Shown: positions 17,459 through 27,200 of the stretch, in pieces
Layout of the letters: the number at the start of each line of letters is the position of its first letter
Numbering within the stretch: position 1 is the stretch's first letter
Assembly (NCBI GenBank): GCA_020073705.1
Contig: JAIQES010000005.1
Location: 40,567-104,566 of the forward strand
Length of the DNA: 64,000 nt
Direction: 5' to 3'
DNA from: Terriglobia bacterium
GTDB lineage: Bacteria; Acidobacteriota; Terriglobia; Acidiferrales; UBA7541
Position numbers and translations under genes: made by a program
The notes under the pieces: model-generated
The model's database searches: none
Told to the model about the DNA's origin: nothing
The model's input: the letters and a program-made list of their open reading frames with translations, nothing else

Positions 17459-17513
17459 GTCTGGTAGGAGTCATCAGCCCCTCTGGGCGCTTAATGGCGA
17501 ACTCCATCGCCGA
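17459..17513 (-). promoter_or_regulatory. Fluoride riboswitch (crcB motif)
   Basis: On the minus strand, 20 bases before crcB, the conserved elements of the fluoride aptamer are present in order: GGCGATGGAGTTCGCC (first stem-loop), then a short stem, then CTGATGACTCCTAC, which closes the pseudoknot. The spacing to the GTG start fits translational or short-range transcriptional control by fluoride. Confidence 0.93.
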
Positions 17514-17799
17514 TATTTAGTTTATCGCGAACGCAAAGCGCGGGCAAGACAACATGTACGTGTCCTGTAGGCAGGCGATTCAAAGGCTTTGGTGTGTTGT
17601 GGACCGCTTCCCGCCACCTCCCGTGAAGTCGGATTCTCAGAAAGTGGCCTGCTGTCCTCGGGTAACCCTTCCCGGCAGGAACGCGTCTAAACGTGAACGA
17701 CGCGAGTAGCTGGCAGAACTGCCGCTTTCGCCGGGCCGCGAATTTTGGAACTACAGGAGCGGGAGAGCGGTATTTTCATAGGGCTCGAAGGGTCGTGAG
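17514..17799. other. Divergent intergenic region
   Basis: About 290 bp between the fluoride riboswitch and the Oar-like gene. It should carry promoters for both directions. No ORF, tRNA or clear repeat was seen; a small minus-strand frame at 17776-18048 overlaps the start of the Oar-like gene and is rejected. Confidence 0.4.
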
Positions 17800-20700
17800 G
17801 TGTTGGCTAGTAGATTCGCAGTATTGTTCGCGTTGATTGCTGTTTTTGGAATCTCGCTTGCTGCTCAGGAAATTCCAGACGCGAACGCTTCTTCCGAACG
17901 GCGCTTGACCGGTACGGTACGCACGGCTGAGGGTATCCCCGTTCCCGGCGCTACGCTGCGTGCCATCCAGACTTCCTCTGGAAAGGCATGGGTGAGTTGG
18001 ACCGATGAGAATGGAAAATTTGAATTTCCCGCCCTGCCATCCGGTCACTACCGCATCGAGCTTTCCCAGCTAGGTTTTGCTCCTACAACCAGAGAAATCG
18101 ATCTTGCCCCGGCCTCTCAGGCGCCACTCGAATTGAAACTTGATGTGGGGACCCTGGCGGGGATCAACGCACCCCCCGCAACGCAGGGTATGGCAAAGGC
18201 GCCATCCGCGAACCCTCCGCCCTCGAGCGAGACTGCTAAATCTCAGCCCTCCGGCGAGGGTCCGGCAAATCCTACTAAACCTCCTTCCGCAGGTACGGCC
18301 GCAACCAGTAAAGGAGGCCCTGCATCTCCGGGCGGCAGGCCTGGTGGCCGCAATAGAGGACAGCAGGGTGGGCCGGGCGGCGGTGGCCCAGGAGGCGGGC
18401 AGCGCGCCTTCCAACAAGTCGGCCTTAATGGCCAGGATCAGAACAATCCCGAGAGCATGGGAGAAGAACAGCAGGATGTCCCGGAGGCCGGCGGACAGCT
18501 CGGGCAGGCGGCCTCTGCCGATGCGGTTCAGATGATGGGAACCGTCGCGATGGGCCAGACACAAGATCAGATGGGTGGTTTCGGCCAACCCGGTGGTGGC
18601 GGTCCGGGTGGTCCGGGCACAGAGGGCGCATTCGGAAATACAGGCATCCCCGGACAGACTGCGCAAGGCCCTACTCCAGGGATGGGAGGTCGGGGAGGAT
18701 TTGGTGGTCGAGGAGGCGGCGGTCGCGGGCCCGGCCAGCGGGGTGTGCCGCGCGGGCCTCAGGGAATCGACGCGCTTATGGGGGCGCAGCGTTTGTTACG
18801 CCAGCGCATCAACCGCGTGCACTACAGCTTCTACGACACCTTCGGCGATTCGGCATTGAACGCCAGACCCTATTCGCTGACCGAGCGCACCCCGCTGAAG
18901 ATTCCCGGATGGACGGAGTCCGCCGGGTTCAACATGGGCGGGCCGCTGAAAATCCCGCACGTTTACGATGGCACCGACAAAACATTTTTCTACATCAACT
19001 TTGGCGGCACGTGGTCGCGGACCCCGGTGGATTCGTTCGCTGCGGTTCCCACGGCGACGGAGAGAATGGGCGACTTTAGCGCGAATAATGTCCAACTCTA
19101 TAACCCGGCTTCAAATTTGACTGGTCCGAGAACCTTGATGCCTAACGCGGGCTGCCAGCAGGATCTGGCGAATGCGCCCGGCACGTGCATCCCCCAGAGT
19201 ATGATCAGCCAGCAGGCGCTTGGCCTACTGAACTATATTCCTCCGCCGAACGTGCCCTGCCCCACCACGCCGAACATGCCCTGCCCGACGCTGAACTATC
19301 ACCTGCAGACCAATCTCCCTGGCTTGAGCAACCGGCTGAACGTGAACGTCACGCATCGGATTTCCTCGAAGCTCAGCCTGCAGGTGAACTACAATCTCAG
19401 CAATGGGACTTCCCACTTTCTGAACAGTTTTCCGGGGATCCAGGGAAACACGTTCACGCGCGGACAAAGCGTGATGATCGGGCTGACGCAGAACTGGACC
19501 AAGACCTTCATGCACACGTCCCAGTTTTATTTTTCGCGGAGCCGCTCGCTGGGCCTGAACGAGTTTTCCAATCTGACGGACATCAGTTCGCAACTCGGTA
19601 TCACGGGAGTGTCAACTGCTCCGTTTGATTACGGCCTGCCTATGATCAACTTGACCAACTTCACCAGTTTGAGCGATCCGAACCCATCACTGAATCGCAG
19701 CCAGACGTATCGTTATGTGGACAGCGTCCGATGGATGAAGGCGAAACACACGATCAATATTGGCGGTGAAATTCGCAAAATGGACATCAATCGGGATACC
19801 GATCCCACGCCGAATGGCCAGTTTTCGTTCACGGGATTGATGACCAGTCAATTGACTGCGGCTGGCACTCCTGTTACTTCGCCGGCCAATTGTGGCGCAG
19901 CCAATCCCGCCGTGCCTTGCATCGGAAACGATTTTGCTGATTTCCTGCTGGGCTATCCGGCCAATACAAAGGTTCAATTCGGTAATACCAGCACCTATTT
20001 CCGCAACTGGGGATTCGTCGGCTACGGGAGCGATGATTGGCACATGTTCCCGCGGTTCACGGTGACGTACGGTGTGCGCTACGAAGCATTCACTCCACCT
20101 ACGGAGATCAACAACCGCATCGCCAACCTGGAAGTGAGTTCGGACTTTACTCAGGTGCAGTGCGTCACTCCGGTTCCAACGGGAACTTGCATCGCGGGAC
20201 CCACTGCATCGCTGTTCCACGGGCATTACAACAACTGGGCGCCCCGGTTGGGTATTGCCTGGCAGCCTCCTGGGAAATGGTTTGCGGGACAGCATCAGAT
20301 GACGGTGCGCGCTGGATACAGCATGTTTTACGTCCAGTCGTACTTGAATACGCTTTCGAGTGAGATGGCCAACCAGCCTCCGTTTGCGGTGGCGAACACG
20401 CTGGTCACGCTTGCAGGCACAACAACGCCGCTTACACTTCAGAATGGTTTGTCCGGAACGCCGACAAACGCGGCGACCAACACGGTTGCGGTAGATCCGA
20501 ACTACAAAGTTCCCTACGCGATGATCTGGAACGCTTCGATCGAGTATAACCTGGTGAGGGATACATTCGTGGAAATGCTGTACACGGGAACGCGGGGCGT
20601 GCATCTGGACGAACTCCTCGGATTCACTCCTCCGAACGCGACCGGCTTCACCTACGACACTTCGGGCGCGTTCTCCAATTTCAACGCTTTGCAAGTGCGT

Positions 20701-21396
20701 CTCCAGAAGCGAATGAGCCATGGCCTGATGTTCATGGCCAGGTATACGTTTTCGAAATCGCTCGACGATGCCAGCACGATCGGCGGCGGGGGGCAAACCG
20801 TGATTCAGAACAACGCGTGCCCACGCTGCGACTACGGACTATCTTCCTTTAACATGACCCATCAGTTTTTCGGCCGATTTTCCTATCAACTGCCGTTTGG
20901 CGACCGCCAGCGCTTCGCCACGAAAGGCTGGCAGAAATCTGTTTTTGGAGCCTGGCGGGTGAATTCGACTTTTACCGCGAACTCCGGCACACCCTATACG
21001 GTGAGAATCTTCTCGAAAAATCCGTCGTGCCAGAACGTCCCCGGCGTCAACTCCGAGCGCGCCGATCAGACCGGCGATGTCACGCTGGCCAACCCGACGG
21101 TGCAGGAATGGTTCAACACGTTGGCGTTTAGCGCGCCCACCGGGTGCTTCGGCAACGCTGCTCGGAATTCAGTCGTCGGTCCCGGAGCGTTCACGATCAA
21201 TTCAGGACTGACTAAGACGATTCAATTCGGCCGGGATGGCCTGCGGCGGTTGGATTTCAGTTGGAACACAACAAATCTGCTCAACCATGTGAACTATTCG
21301 GGTTTGTCCACGGTGTTCGGTACCCCCACCTTCGGACAAATCACGGGAGCCGGGGCGATGCGAAGCATGACGTTTACGACGCGGGTGAACTTCTAA
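17800..21396 (+). CDS. Oar-like TonB-dependent outer-membrane protein with Gly-rich insert
   Basis: 1198 residues starting at GTG with AAGGG upstream. Signal peptide (to AAQEI, about residue 24); CarboxypepD-regulatory-like Ig domain (about 33-122, RRLTGTVRTAEGIPVPGATLR); a Pro/Gly/Gln-rich low-complexity stretch (about 130-325, with GGRPGGRNRGQQ-type repeats); then a long beta-barrel of the acidobacterial Oar type, ending in the aromatic C-terminus TRVNF. A normal plug domain is not evident between Ig domain and barrel; the low-complexity region occupies its place. It is probably a transport or adhesion barrel. Its stop overlaps the next ATG (TAATG). Confidence 0.88.
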   Translation: MLASRFAVLFALIAVFGISLAAQEIPDANASSERRLTGTVRTAEGIPVPGATLRAIQTSSGKAWVSWTDENGKFEFPALPSGHYRIELSQLGFAPTTREIDLAPASQAPLELKLDVGTLAGINAPPATQGMAKAPSANPPPSSETAKSQPSGEGPANPTKPPSAGTAATSKGGPASPGGRPGGRNRGQQGGPGGGGPGGGQRAFQQVGLNGQDQNNPESMGEEQQDVPEAGGQLGQAASADAVQMMGTVAMGQTQDQMGGFGQPGGGGPGGPGTEGAFGNTGIPGQTAQGPTPGMGGRGGFGGRGGGGRGPGQRGVPRGPQGIDALMGAQRLLRQRINRVHYSFYDTFGDSALNARPYSLTERTPLKIPGWTESAGFNMGGPLKIPHVYDGTDKTFFYINFGGTWSRTPVDSFAAVPTATERMGDFSANNVQLYNPASNLTGPRTLMPNAGCQQDLANAPGTCIPQSMISQQALGLLNYIPPPNVPCPTTPNMPCPTLNYHLQTNLPGLSNRLNVNVTHRISSKLSLQVNYNLSNGTSHFLNSFPGIQGNTFTRGQSVMIGLTQNWTKTFMHTSQFYFSRSRSLGLNEFSNLTDISSQLGITGVSTAPFDYGLPMINLTNFTSLSDPNPSLNRSQTYRYVDSVRWMKAKHTINIGGEIRKMDINRDTDPTPNGQFSFTGLMTSQLTAAGTPVTSPANCGAANPAVPCIGNDFADFLLGYPANTKVQFGNTSTYFRNWGFVGYGSDDWHMFPRFTVTYGVRYEAFTPPTEINNRIANLEVSSDFTQVQCVTPVPTGTCIAGPTASLFHGHYNNWAPRLGIAWQPPGKWFAGQHQMTVRAGYSMFYVQSYLNTLSSEMANQPPFAVANTLVTLAGTTTPLTLQNGLSGTPTNAATNTVAVDPNYKVPYAMIWNASIEYNLVRDTFVEMLYTGTRGVHLDELLGFTPPNATGFTYDTSGAFSNFNALQVRLQKRMSHGLMFMARYTFSKSLDDASTIGGGGQTVIQNNACPRCDYGLSSFNMTHQFFGRFSYQLPFGDRQRFATKGWQKSVFGAWRVNSTFTANSGTPYTVRIFSKNPSCQNVPGVNSERADQTGDVTLANPTVQEWFNTLAFSAPTGCFGNAARNSVVGPGAFTINSGLTKTIQFGRDGLRRLDFSWNTTNLLNHVNYSGLSTVFGTPTFGQITGAGAMRSMTFTTRVNF

Positions 21397-23630
21397 TGCG
21401 TGCACAAAGCACGACGCGGGGGCTTCTTGCAGCACTTGCGGCGGCTTCGCTGCTCACCGCACCCTTGGGCGCACAGAACTCGCAGCCGCAAGCTCCGCCG
21501 CAACAGACCGCGCCGGTCAACCCGCGACAAGTTCCAACGCCACCACCGACGCTGGCGCCGAGGGGAAAGGCGACGATTCGGTCCACGGTTAGCTTGGTCG
21601 AAATCGACGTGCAGGTTACCGACCGCAACGGCAAGCCGATCAAGGGGCTGAAACAGGAACAGTTCACCGTCACCGAAAACGGCAAGGCGCAAAGGATATC
21701 TACGTTCGAATACAACGACATCGAGAAAATCGAAACCGCCAGCGCGACTGGCGAGGCGCCGATCACTATCCCGCTGGGAACTGTGACCTCGCCCGAGGAA
21801 ATCAAGTCCGTCGTCCACGATCACAGGATGATCGTGTTGTTCTTCGACATGACCTCGCTTCAGCCGGAAGACTTGCTGCGCTCGACTCGCGCCGCCGAGA
21901 AATACCTGCGCGAGCAGATGACGCCCGCCGATCTGGTGGGAGTCGTCGCGTTCGGCAACACGCTGAAGGTGATCGCTAATTTCACAAACGACCGTGCCTT
22001 GCTGCAGCAGGCCGTCGACGCCCTGGTACCCGGCCACGAAGCGGCGCTGGCCGCGCTGGCCGATGCAGCCGCGGCGGCCAACGGCGAAACTGCTGTGACC
22101 GAAGACGCCGGGGCGGCGTTCACGGCGGACGATACGGAATTCAACGTCTTCAATACCGACCGGAAGCTCGCCGCCATGGAAGCCGTTTGCGAAGTCCTGG
22201 GGGGTATTCCCGGGAAGAAATCCGTGATCCAATTCACCAGCGGGATCACGCAAACTGGCGAGGAAAACCGGTCGCAACTGATTGCCGCCACCAACTCCAC
22301 CAATCGTTCTAACGTTTCCATCTATACAGTGGACTCGCGCGGAGTGCTCACAGCCACGCCGGGAGGCGATGCCAGTGCAGGCGCTTCGCGCGGCACGGCT
22401 ATGTTTTCCGGCGCGACCGTCATCTCGCAAAGCCAGTCACGGCAGGATTCGCGCGACACGCTGGCGACGCTGGCGGGCGACACCGGAGGACGTTCGTTTT
22501 TCGACATTGGTGACTTTGGCAGGGTCTTCCAGAGCGTGCAAAGCGACAATGCCGGCTACTACCTCGTTGGCTATTACAGCACCGATGCCGCATACGATGG
22601 CAGTTGGCGGCGCGTCCACGTGAAGATCGATTCGCTACCCGCCGGGGCGCATGTGCGTGCCCGCGAGGGCTATTACGCTCCGAAGAACTTCGGAGTTTTC
22701 ACGACGGAAGATCGTGAGCGGCAGCTCGAGGAAGCGTTCCGCTCGGACACCCCTGAAGTCGAGCTGCCGGTGGCGGTCGAAACGGCGCAGTTCCGGCTGG
22801 AGGGAAATCAGGTGTTCGTTCCCATCGCCGCAAAGCTCGCTCCAAGCGCGTTGCAGTGGGCGCAAAAGCGAGGCAGCCACGAGACCGCATTTGATTTCGC
22901 GGCGGAGGTGCGTGACGCGAAGACCAACCGCGTGGCCGGCGCGCTGCGCGATACGATCACAGTAAAAATTGACGCGGAACATTTCCAGGACATGCAGCAG
23001 CGTGCTCTGGTCTACCAGGGCGGCATCATACTTTCGCCGGGTGTGTACAAGCTGAAATTCCTTGCACGAGAGAATGAATCTGGCCGAATTGGCACGTTCG
23101 AGGACAAACTCACACTGCCGCCGCAGCAGCCCGAACGCTTGCAGTTGAGCACGGTGCTGCTGTCGAGTCAGGTGGAAGCGGCGCAAAAAACAGCGCAGGT
23201 GAAAACACAGGCGTTCGCCAAGGACGCGAAGATGAAATCGTCTCCGCTCGAGGTCGGCGGCGAGCGCATCATTCCCAGCGTGACGCGCATGTTCACCAAT
23301 CAGCAGACGTTGTACGTCTTCTTCCAGGCCTATCTGCCTCAGAAAGCCGACGCAGCTTCCTTGCGCGCCGGTCTGGTGTTTTTCCGCAACGGGCAGCGCC
23401 TCTCCGATACGCCGATGGTTGAGCCTGCGGAATACAACGAAAAGACGCGCACGGCATCGTTTCGCATCAGCCTGCCGCTCGGCGGGTTGAACGCGGGCCG
23501 CTACACCGTGCAGGTTATCGTGGTTGACGCAGGGACCGCCTACGCGGCCTTTGCACGAAATTACTTCGCTCTCGGCCCAGCGCCAGGACCGGCGACCCGA
23601 ACGTCAGTCACACCCGCACCGGGAAATTAG
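21396..23630 (+). CDS. VWFA-related acidobacterial secreted protein
   Basis: A 744-residue exported protein. Signal peptide (1-27, cleavage near LGAQN), a Pro-rich linker, a beta-sandwich (VSLVEIDVQVTDRNGKPIKGLKQEQFTVTENGKAQ) and a von Willebrand A-like domain (about 120-330, HDHRMIVLFFDMTSLQPED) with a partial metal site (DMTS). This is the layout of the VWFA-related family that is abundant in Acidobacteria. The C-terminal half has two further beta-rich regions (YYLVGYYSTDAAYDGSWRRVHVKI and later). The ATG overlaps the stop of the Oar-like gene by one base, so the two are coupled and probably act together at the cell surface. A longer open frame is rejected. Confidence 0.92.
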   Translation: MRAQSTTRGLLAALAAASLLTAPLGAQNSQPQAPPQQTAPVNPRQVPTPPPTLAPRGKATIRSTVSLVEIDVQVTDRNGKPIKGLKQEQFTVTENGKAQRISTFEYNDIEKIETASATGEAPITIPLGTVTSPEEIKSVVHDHRMIVLFFDMTSLQPEDLLRSTRAAEKYLREQMTPADLVGVVAFGNTLKVIANFTNDRALLQQAVDALVPGHEAALAALADAAAAANGETAVTEDAGAAFTADDTEFNVFNTDRKLAAMEAVCEVLGGIPGKKSVIQFTSGITQTGEENRSQLIAATNSTNRSNVSIYTVDSRGVLTATPGGDASAGASRGTAMFSGATVISQSQSRQDSRDTLATLAGDTGGRSFFDIGDFGRVFQSVQSDNAGYYLVGYYSTDAAYDGSWRRVHVKIDSLPAGAHVRAREGYYAPKNFGVFTTEDRERQLEEAFRSDTPEVELPVAVETAQFRLEGNQVFVPIAAKLAPSALQWAQKRGSHETAFDFAAEVRDAKTNRVAGALRDTITVKIDAEHFQDMQQRALVYQGGIILSPGVYKLKFLARENESGRIGTFEDKLTLPPQQPERLQLSTVLLSSQVEAAQKTAQVKTQAFAKDAKMKSSPLEVGGERIIPSVTRMFTNQQTLYVFFQAYLPQKADAASLRAGLVFFRNGQRLSDTPMVEPAEYNEKTRTASFRISLPLGGLNAGRYTVQVIVVDAGTAYAAFARNYFALGPAPGPATRTSVTPAPGN

Positions 23631-24031
23631 CAATGCATCATTGGCGTCCGCAGTGCGCCTGACTGGAACAAATGTTTCGCCCTGGCACATCCTGCTGGGC
23701 GAGGCATTTCCTCATCGAAGCGGGCACATCCGCAAACACAAGCGCCGACACAAGTTAGCGAGACAGAAAAACAGTCTCCGTCCAACCGAAATGGTGTGTC
23801 CCCTGCTTCATGTGTATCCAGCAAGGATGAACCGATGCTGGAGTGCGGAGTCGACGGCAGTGGAATGTGGGGGAAATTGAAAGTCGCCCCACTCCGGCAT
23901 CACAAATTTGCGCTTCCCTCTAGACCAACGGTTCACGGCGAACCTCCGATTCGCCGTGAGCACGCGGGATTTTGCAGTTGAGCACTAGGACCTTGCGTTT
24001 GACCACACGCAGACCAATTTCGGGGTGACGA
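23631..24031. other. Intergenic region with a strong hairpin
   Basis: About 400 bp. The only clear element is the hairpin at 23933-23959. Small frames present do not have ribosome-binding sites or recognisable content. It probably holds the end of the Oar/VWFA transcript and the promoter of the HEAT-repeat gene. Confidence 0.4.
23933..23959. terminator. Perfect 10-bp hairpin, possible terminator or leader structure
   Basis: TCACGGCGAA and TTCGCCGTGA are exact complements around a 7-base loop, extendable by a G-T and a G-C pair. No T-tract follows on either strand, so intrinsic termination is uncertain. It lies 72 bp before the HEAT-repeat gene and could be a leader structure. Confidence 0.4.
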
Positions 24032-25240
24032 ATGAATTCCGCTCTAAATTCGATTTCACATCTCAATGCCGCTTTGCTCTGGATGGAAGCAATCTTGGCC
24101 GCACTGAGCGGGATCGCAATGTTGCTGGTGTTCATCGTGGCCCGGCGCTCCTACAGGCAGCTTCGCATTCGCCGGTGCGACGCGCTTACATTCAAGATTC
24201 ACAAGCAATGGCGCGAAATTGTAAGGGGCGATGTCCCAGCGGAAACGTGGCGAAAGGACCCGATGCAGTGCGAAATCGTGCAATCCATTGTCATCCAGGA
24301 AATCAGCGCGGCGACTGACAAAGACCGGGTGGGGCTGCAGGAATTTCTTCGCGCGAGCGGTCTGATCGATGTCTGCATCGAAAAAGTACGGGAAGGGCGC
24401 GGCTGTGCGCGACGGAGCGCCATGCTGGGGCTCGGCGCGATGCGCGTGCCGGAAGCGATCGCTCCGCTTTCTGAAGCGCTCGATGACTGGCAACTCGATA
24501 TGCGGATGGCGGCCGTTCAAGGACTGGGCCGTACCGGCCTCGCCGAAGCGGCAGAGCCGATCATCGAAAGCCTCATGGTCGGCGGACTCAAGGTACCGGC
24601 GGACCCGGTCTCCAACGCGCTGGTGCGTTGCTTCATGGATCACCCGGAGGCATTGCTGCCCTATCTTCGCCGCTCGCAGGGAGAGCCGCACGCGTTGCTT
24701 GCGCACGTCACGAGCGAGATAGCCACGGCTGAGATGGCCGATGAAATGCTGGTTTTGGCGGCCGATCCGCGACCCGAAGTAAGAGCGTCCGCAGCGAGAG
24801 CCCTCGCCGTAGCGCCGCTGCCACTGGCGATCCCGGCGCTCGCCGATCTGGCGCGAGACCAGGTTTGGTTTGTGCGCCTCCGCGCAACCACGGCGCTCAA
24901 CAAAATCGGCCATCCGCGCACGATCCCGATTCTGCTCGAAGCGGTGCGCGATCCCAACCGTCTGATTCGCATACGCGCGGCTGCGGCACTTTCCCGATTC
25001 GAACAGGACCGAGTAGCAATTCTCCAGAGCGTCGTTGATTCGCGCGACCGCTACGCGCTCCATTCCATGATCTCTGCGCTCGAGCTTGGTGGCGGCCTCG
25101 GGAAAGTGATGGCGGAACTTTCAGATCCCCTACTCCACCACAAAACCGCCGAGCTCCTGCTCGAGGCTCTCCGCGAAGGCGCGGCCGGCCTCTGGAACAC
25201 CCGGCCGGAGGATCCGGTGGTGGAGTCCGTCTTTCCGTAG
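24032..25240 (+). CDS. Membrane-anchored HEAT-repeat protein
   Basis: 402 residues. One N-terminal membrane segment (LLWMEAILAALSGIAMLLVFIVA, about 15-37) anchors it with the bulk in the cytoplasm. Residues 130-390 are HEAT/PBS-lyase-like helical repeats of about 31 residues, e.g. ARRSAMLGLGAMRVPEAIAPLSEAL, MRMAAVQGLGRTGLAEAAEPI, VRASAARALAVAPLPLAIPAL, VRLRATTALNKIGHPRTIPILL. No catalytic domain. Such solenoids bind other proteins, so an adaptor at the inner membrane is the likeliest role. It stands alone; partner unknown. Confidence 0.85.
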   Translation: MNSALNSISHLNAALLWMEAILAALSGIAMLLVFIVARRSYRQLRIRRCDALTFKIHKQWREIVRGDVPAETWRKDPMQCEIVQSIVIQEISAATDKDRVGLQEFLRASGLIDVCIEKVREGRGCARRSAMLGLGAMRVPEAIAPLSEALDDWQLDMRMAAVQGLGRTGLAEAAEPIIESLMVGGLKVPADPVSNALVRCFMDHPEALLPYLRRSQGEPHALLAHVTSEIATAEMADEMLVLAADPRPEVRASAARALAVAPLPLAIPALADLARDQVWFVRLRATTALNKIGHPRTIPILLEAVRDPNRLIRIRAAAALSRFEQDRVAILQSVVDSRDRYALHSMISALELGGGLGKVMAELSDPLLHHKTAELLLEALREGAAGLWNTRPEDPVVESVFP

Positions 25241-25391
25241 TTTGAAATTATTTCCTAACCCTGCATTAAAATCCACAAGGTTTGTGAATCTGACTGAAAC
25301 AGAATCAGGCGCAGCCGATCCGTTCCACTTGTGGCAATGTCCAGTCCGTCGCGCACCACGGTATTGCGATTTGCGAGGATATAAAACGCAT

Positions 25392-27200
25392 CTACACCGC
25401 CGTCATTGGCGCGATCGGGTGCTCGATCGGCAACTCGATCCGGAAGGTTGCGCCCGCGCCCGGTGCGGACTCCACCGCAATTTTTCCGCCGTGATCGCTC
25501 ACGACCGACAACACGATTGCGAGGCCGAGGCCAGTGCCATGCTGCTTGCTCGTGTAATAGGGTGTGAAGAGGCGCGCGCATTCTTCCGGCGTCAGGCCCG
25601 CGCCTGTATCTGCAAATTCGAGGCGCACCGAACCGTTGTGCTGAGACGTCCGCACCGTCAGCGTCCCGCCGGCGGGCATGGCATCGAGAGAATGGAGAAC
25701 TAGATTTTCGAGCGCCCGGCGCAGCAGAACAGGGTCCGCTTGGGGACGGGTAAGATTTTCTTCAAGGTACAGCTCCGGCGTAATCGGCGGGCGGCCCACG
25801 GCGCTGAATTGCGACTCGAATAATTTCACGACGCTGCGAACGGATTCGTTCACATCCACCGGCTCGAATTCCGGCGCGGGCATTTTGGCGAAATCGCTGA
25901 ACGCGCTGACGATGGTTTTCAGGTTTTCAAGCTCGGCGCGCAATGTTGCCGCGGACTCGGCAAATACCTCGTCAAATTGCCCGGACGTTTGCTCGCGCGC
26001 TCGTCGCAGATTTTCCGCGGTCAACTGGAGAGGAAAAAGCGGGTTCTTCAACTCGTGGGCAAACCTGCGCGCCAGTTCGCGCCACGCGGCGACGCGTTCG
26101 GTTTGCAGCAGGCGTTCGCGCTGCTCGGCGATCTGACGGGTCATGTCGTTGAAGGCATCAGCAAGCTGGCCGATTTCGCCGCGTGAGTGCATTTCGACGC
26201 GCGCTTCCCAGCGTCCTGCGGCGACCTCGCGCGCGCCTGCGGCCAGTTGCTCAATCGGGCGTGTGACGCGCACCGAAATCCACCAGCCAAGAATCAAACC
26301 CAGCAAGATCACGCCGCCGCCGGCCAGCAACGCCAGGGCGCGAATAAAATTGAGCATCTCAGCCAGATCCCGGCGCGAGCTTCCCACCAGGAGGACGCCC
26401 AGCAAATCGCCTTCCCGGCCCATCAGCGGAATTGCATGGAAGGTCTCGGAGCTTGCCGCGCGATCCGATGTCCAGTCGATTCTCTTTTCCAGCTCCCGGT
26501 GCGTGCGCTGGACTTCCGTGATGAGCGGGGCGAACAGGTCGGCCTGCCCCACCGGGCTGTGTAGACCGGTAAGCGCCGATCCCACGAAGCCCGGCTCGAG
26601 ATTCCGATAGAACAGCGCGCGCACGCTCGCCGGCAAAACCAGCGTCGCCAGGAAATCCTGGTTGAATCGCTGGCCGCCGATCAGATAAAGATGTTTTTCG
26701 CCCACGCGGACCGCCCTGACGGCGAGCAAGCCCAGCTCGACGGTATCGGGCATGTCCACGCGGCGCAGGAAGGCGCCCTGCGAATTCCAGTCTTTTACGG
26801 CGCCGACCCAGTCGTTCTTGTAACCGAATCGCGCCGGCCACTCGGCGGAGGAAATCAGCGTGCCATCATCGGCGACGATGTCGAGAAAATCGAGCTGCTG
26901 CGTTTCAGCGAGGCCGCGCGCGTCGTTGTAATACTGCGAAGCATCGGCCTGCGGACGGCTGAGGTCCATGGCCATGCGGAGCGTGGCTTCGGCGTCGGCA
27001 ATTCCCTGCACACGGCGCGTGACTTCTTCTCCCCGCTGCGCGTATTCCAGGCGGAACTGCCCCACCAGTGCCTCGGTGCGCTGGCGGTCGAATTGTTGGA
27101 ACGCTCGCCGCGTGTGCACGGAAATGCCCCACGCCACCAGCGTCACCGCCGCGACGATGGTCAGTGTAAAGAAGGCGAGCAGCTTGGTGCGAAAGCTCAT
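25392..27200 (-). CDS. Membrane sensor histidine kinase, NtrB/NtrY type
   Basis: 602 residues. Membrane segment at about 6-27, a long periplasmic dCache-like sensor (30-280), second membrane segment (ALALLAGGGVILLGLILGWWISV), HAMP (about 305-360), dimerisation helix with phospho-acceptor His in FAHELKNPLFPL and HATPase with N-box ENLVLHSLDAM and G-boxes FADTGAGL and GTGLGLAIV. No response regulator is adjacent, so it is an orphan kinase, perhaps serving the orphan regulator at 336-1772. The start at 27200 is chosen because the first membrane helix begins there and it overlaps an upstream TGA (ATGA). Confidence 0.92.
   Translation of the reverse strand: MSFRTKLLAFFTLTIVAAVTLVAWGISVHTRRAFQQFDRQRTEALVGQFRLEYAQRGEEVTRRVQGIADAEATLRMAMDLSRPQADASQYYNDARGLAETQQLDFLDIVADDGTLISSAEWPARFGYKNDWVGAVKDWNSQGAFLRRVDMPDTVELGLLAVRAVRVGEKHLYLIGGQRFNQDFLATLVLPASVRALFYRNLEPGFVGSALTGLHSPVGQADLFAPLITEVQRTHRELEKRIDWTSDRAASSETFHAIPLMGREGDLLGVLLVGSSRRDLAEMLNFIRALALLAGGGVILLGLILGWWISVRVTRPIEQLAAGAREVAAGRWEARVEMHSRGEIGQLADAFNDMTRQIAEQRERLLQTERVAAWRELARRFAHELKNPLFPLQLTAENLRRAREQTSGQFDEVFAESAATLRAELENLKTIVSAFSDFAKMPAPEFEPVDVNESVRSVVKLFESQFSAVGRPPITPELYLEENLTRPQADPVLLRRALENLVLHSLDAMPAGGTLTVRTSQHNGSVRLEFADTGAGLTPEECARLFTPYYTSKQHGTGLGLAIVLSVVSDHGGKIAVESAPGAGATFRIELPIEHPIAPMTAV

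Noticed and set aside
19687..20796. 369-codon minus-strand open frame
   Set aside because: Antisense shadow of the Oar-like barrel gene.
21393..22430. 345-codon minus-strand open frame
   Set aside because: Antisense shadow of the VWFA-related gene.
24056..25063. 335-codon minus-strand open frame
   Set aside because: Antisense to the HEAT-repeat gene; no motif or ribosome-binding site.
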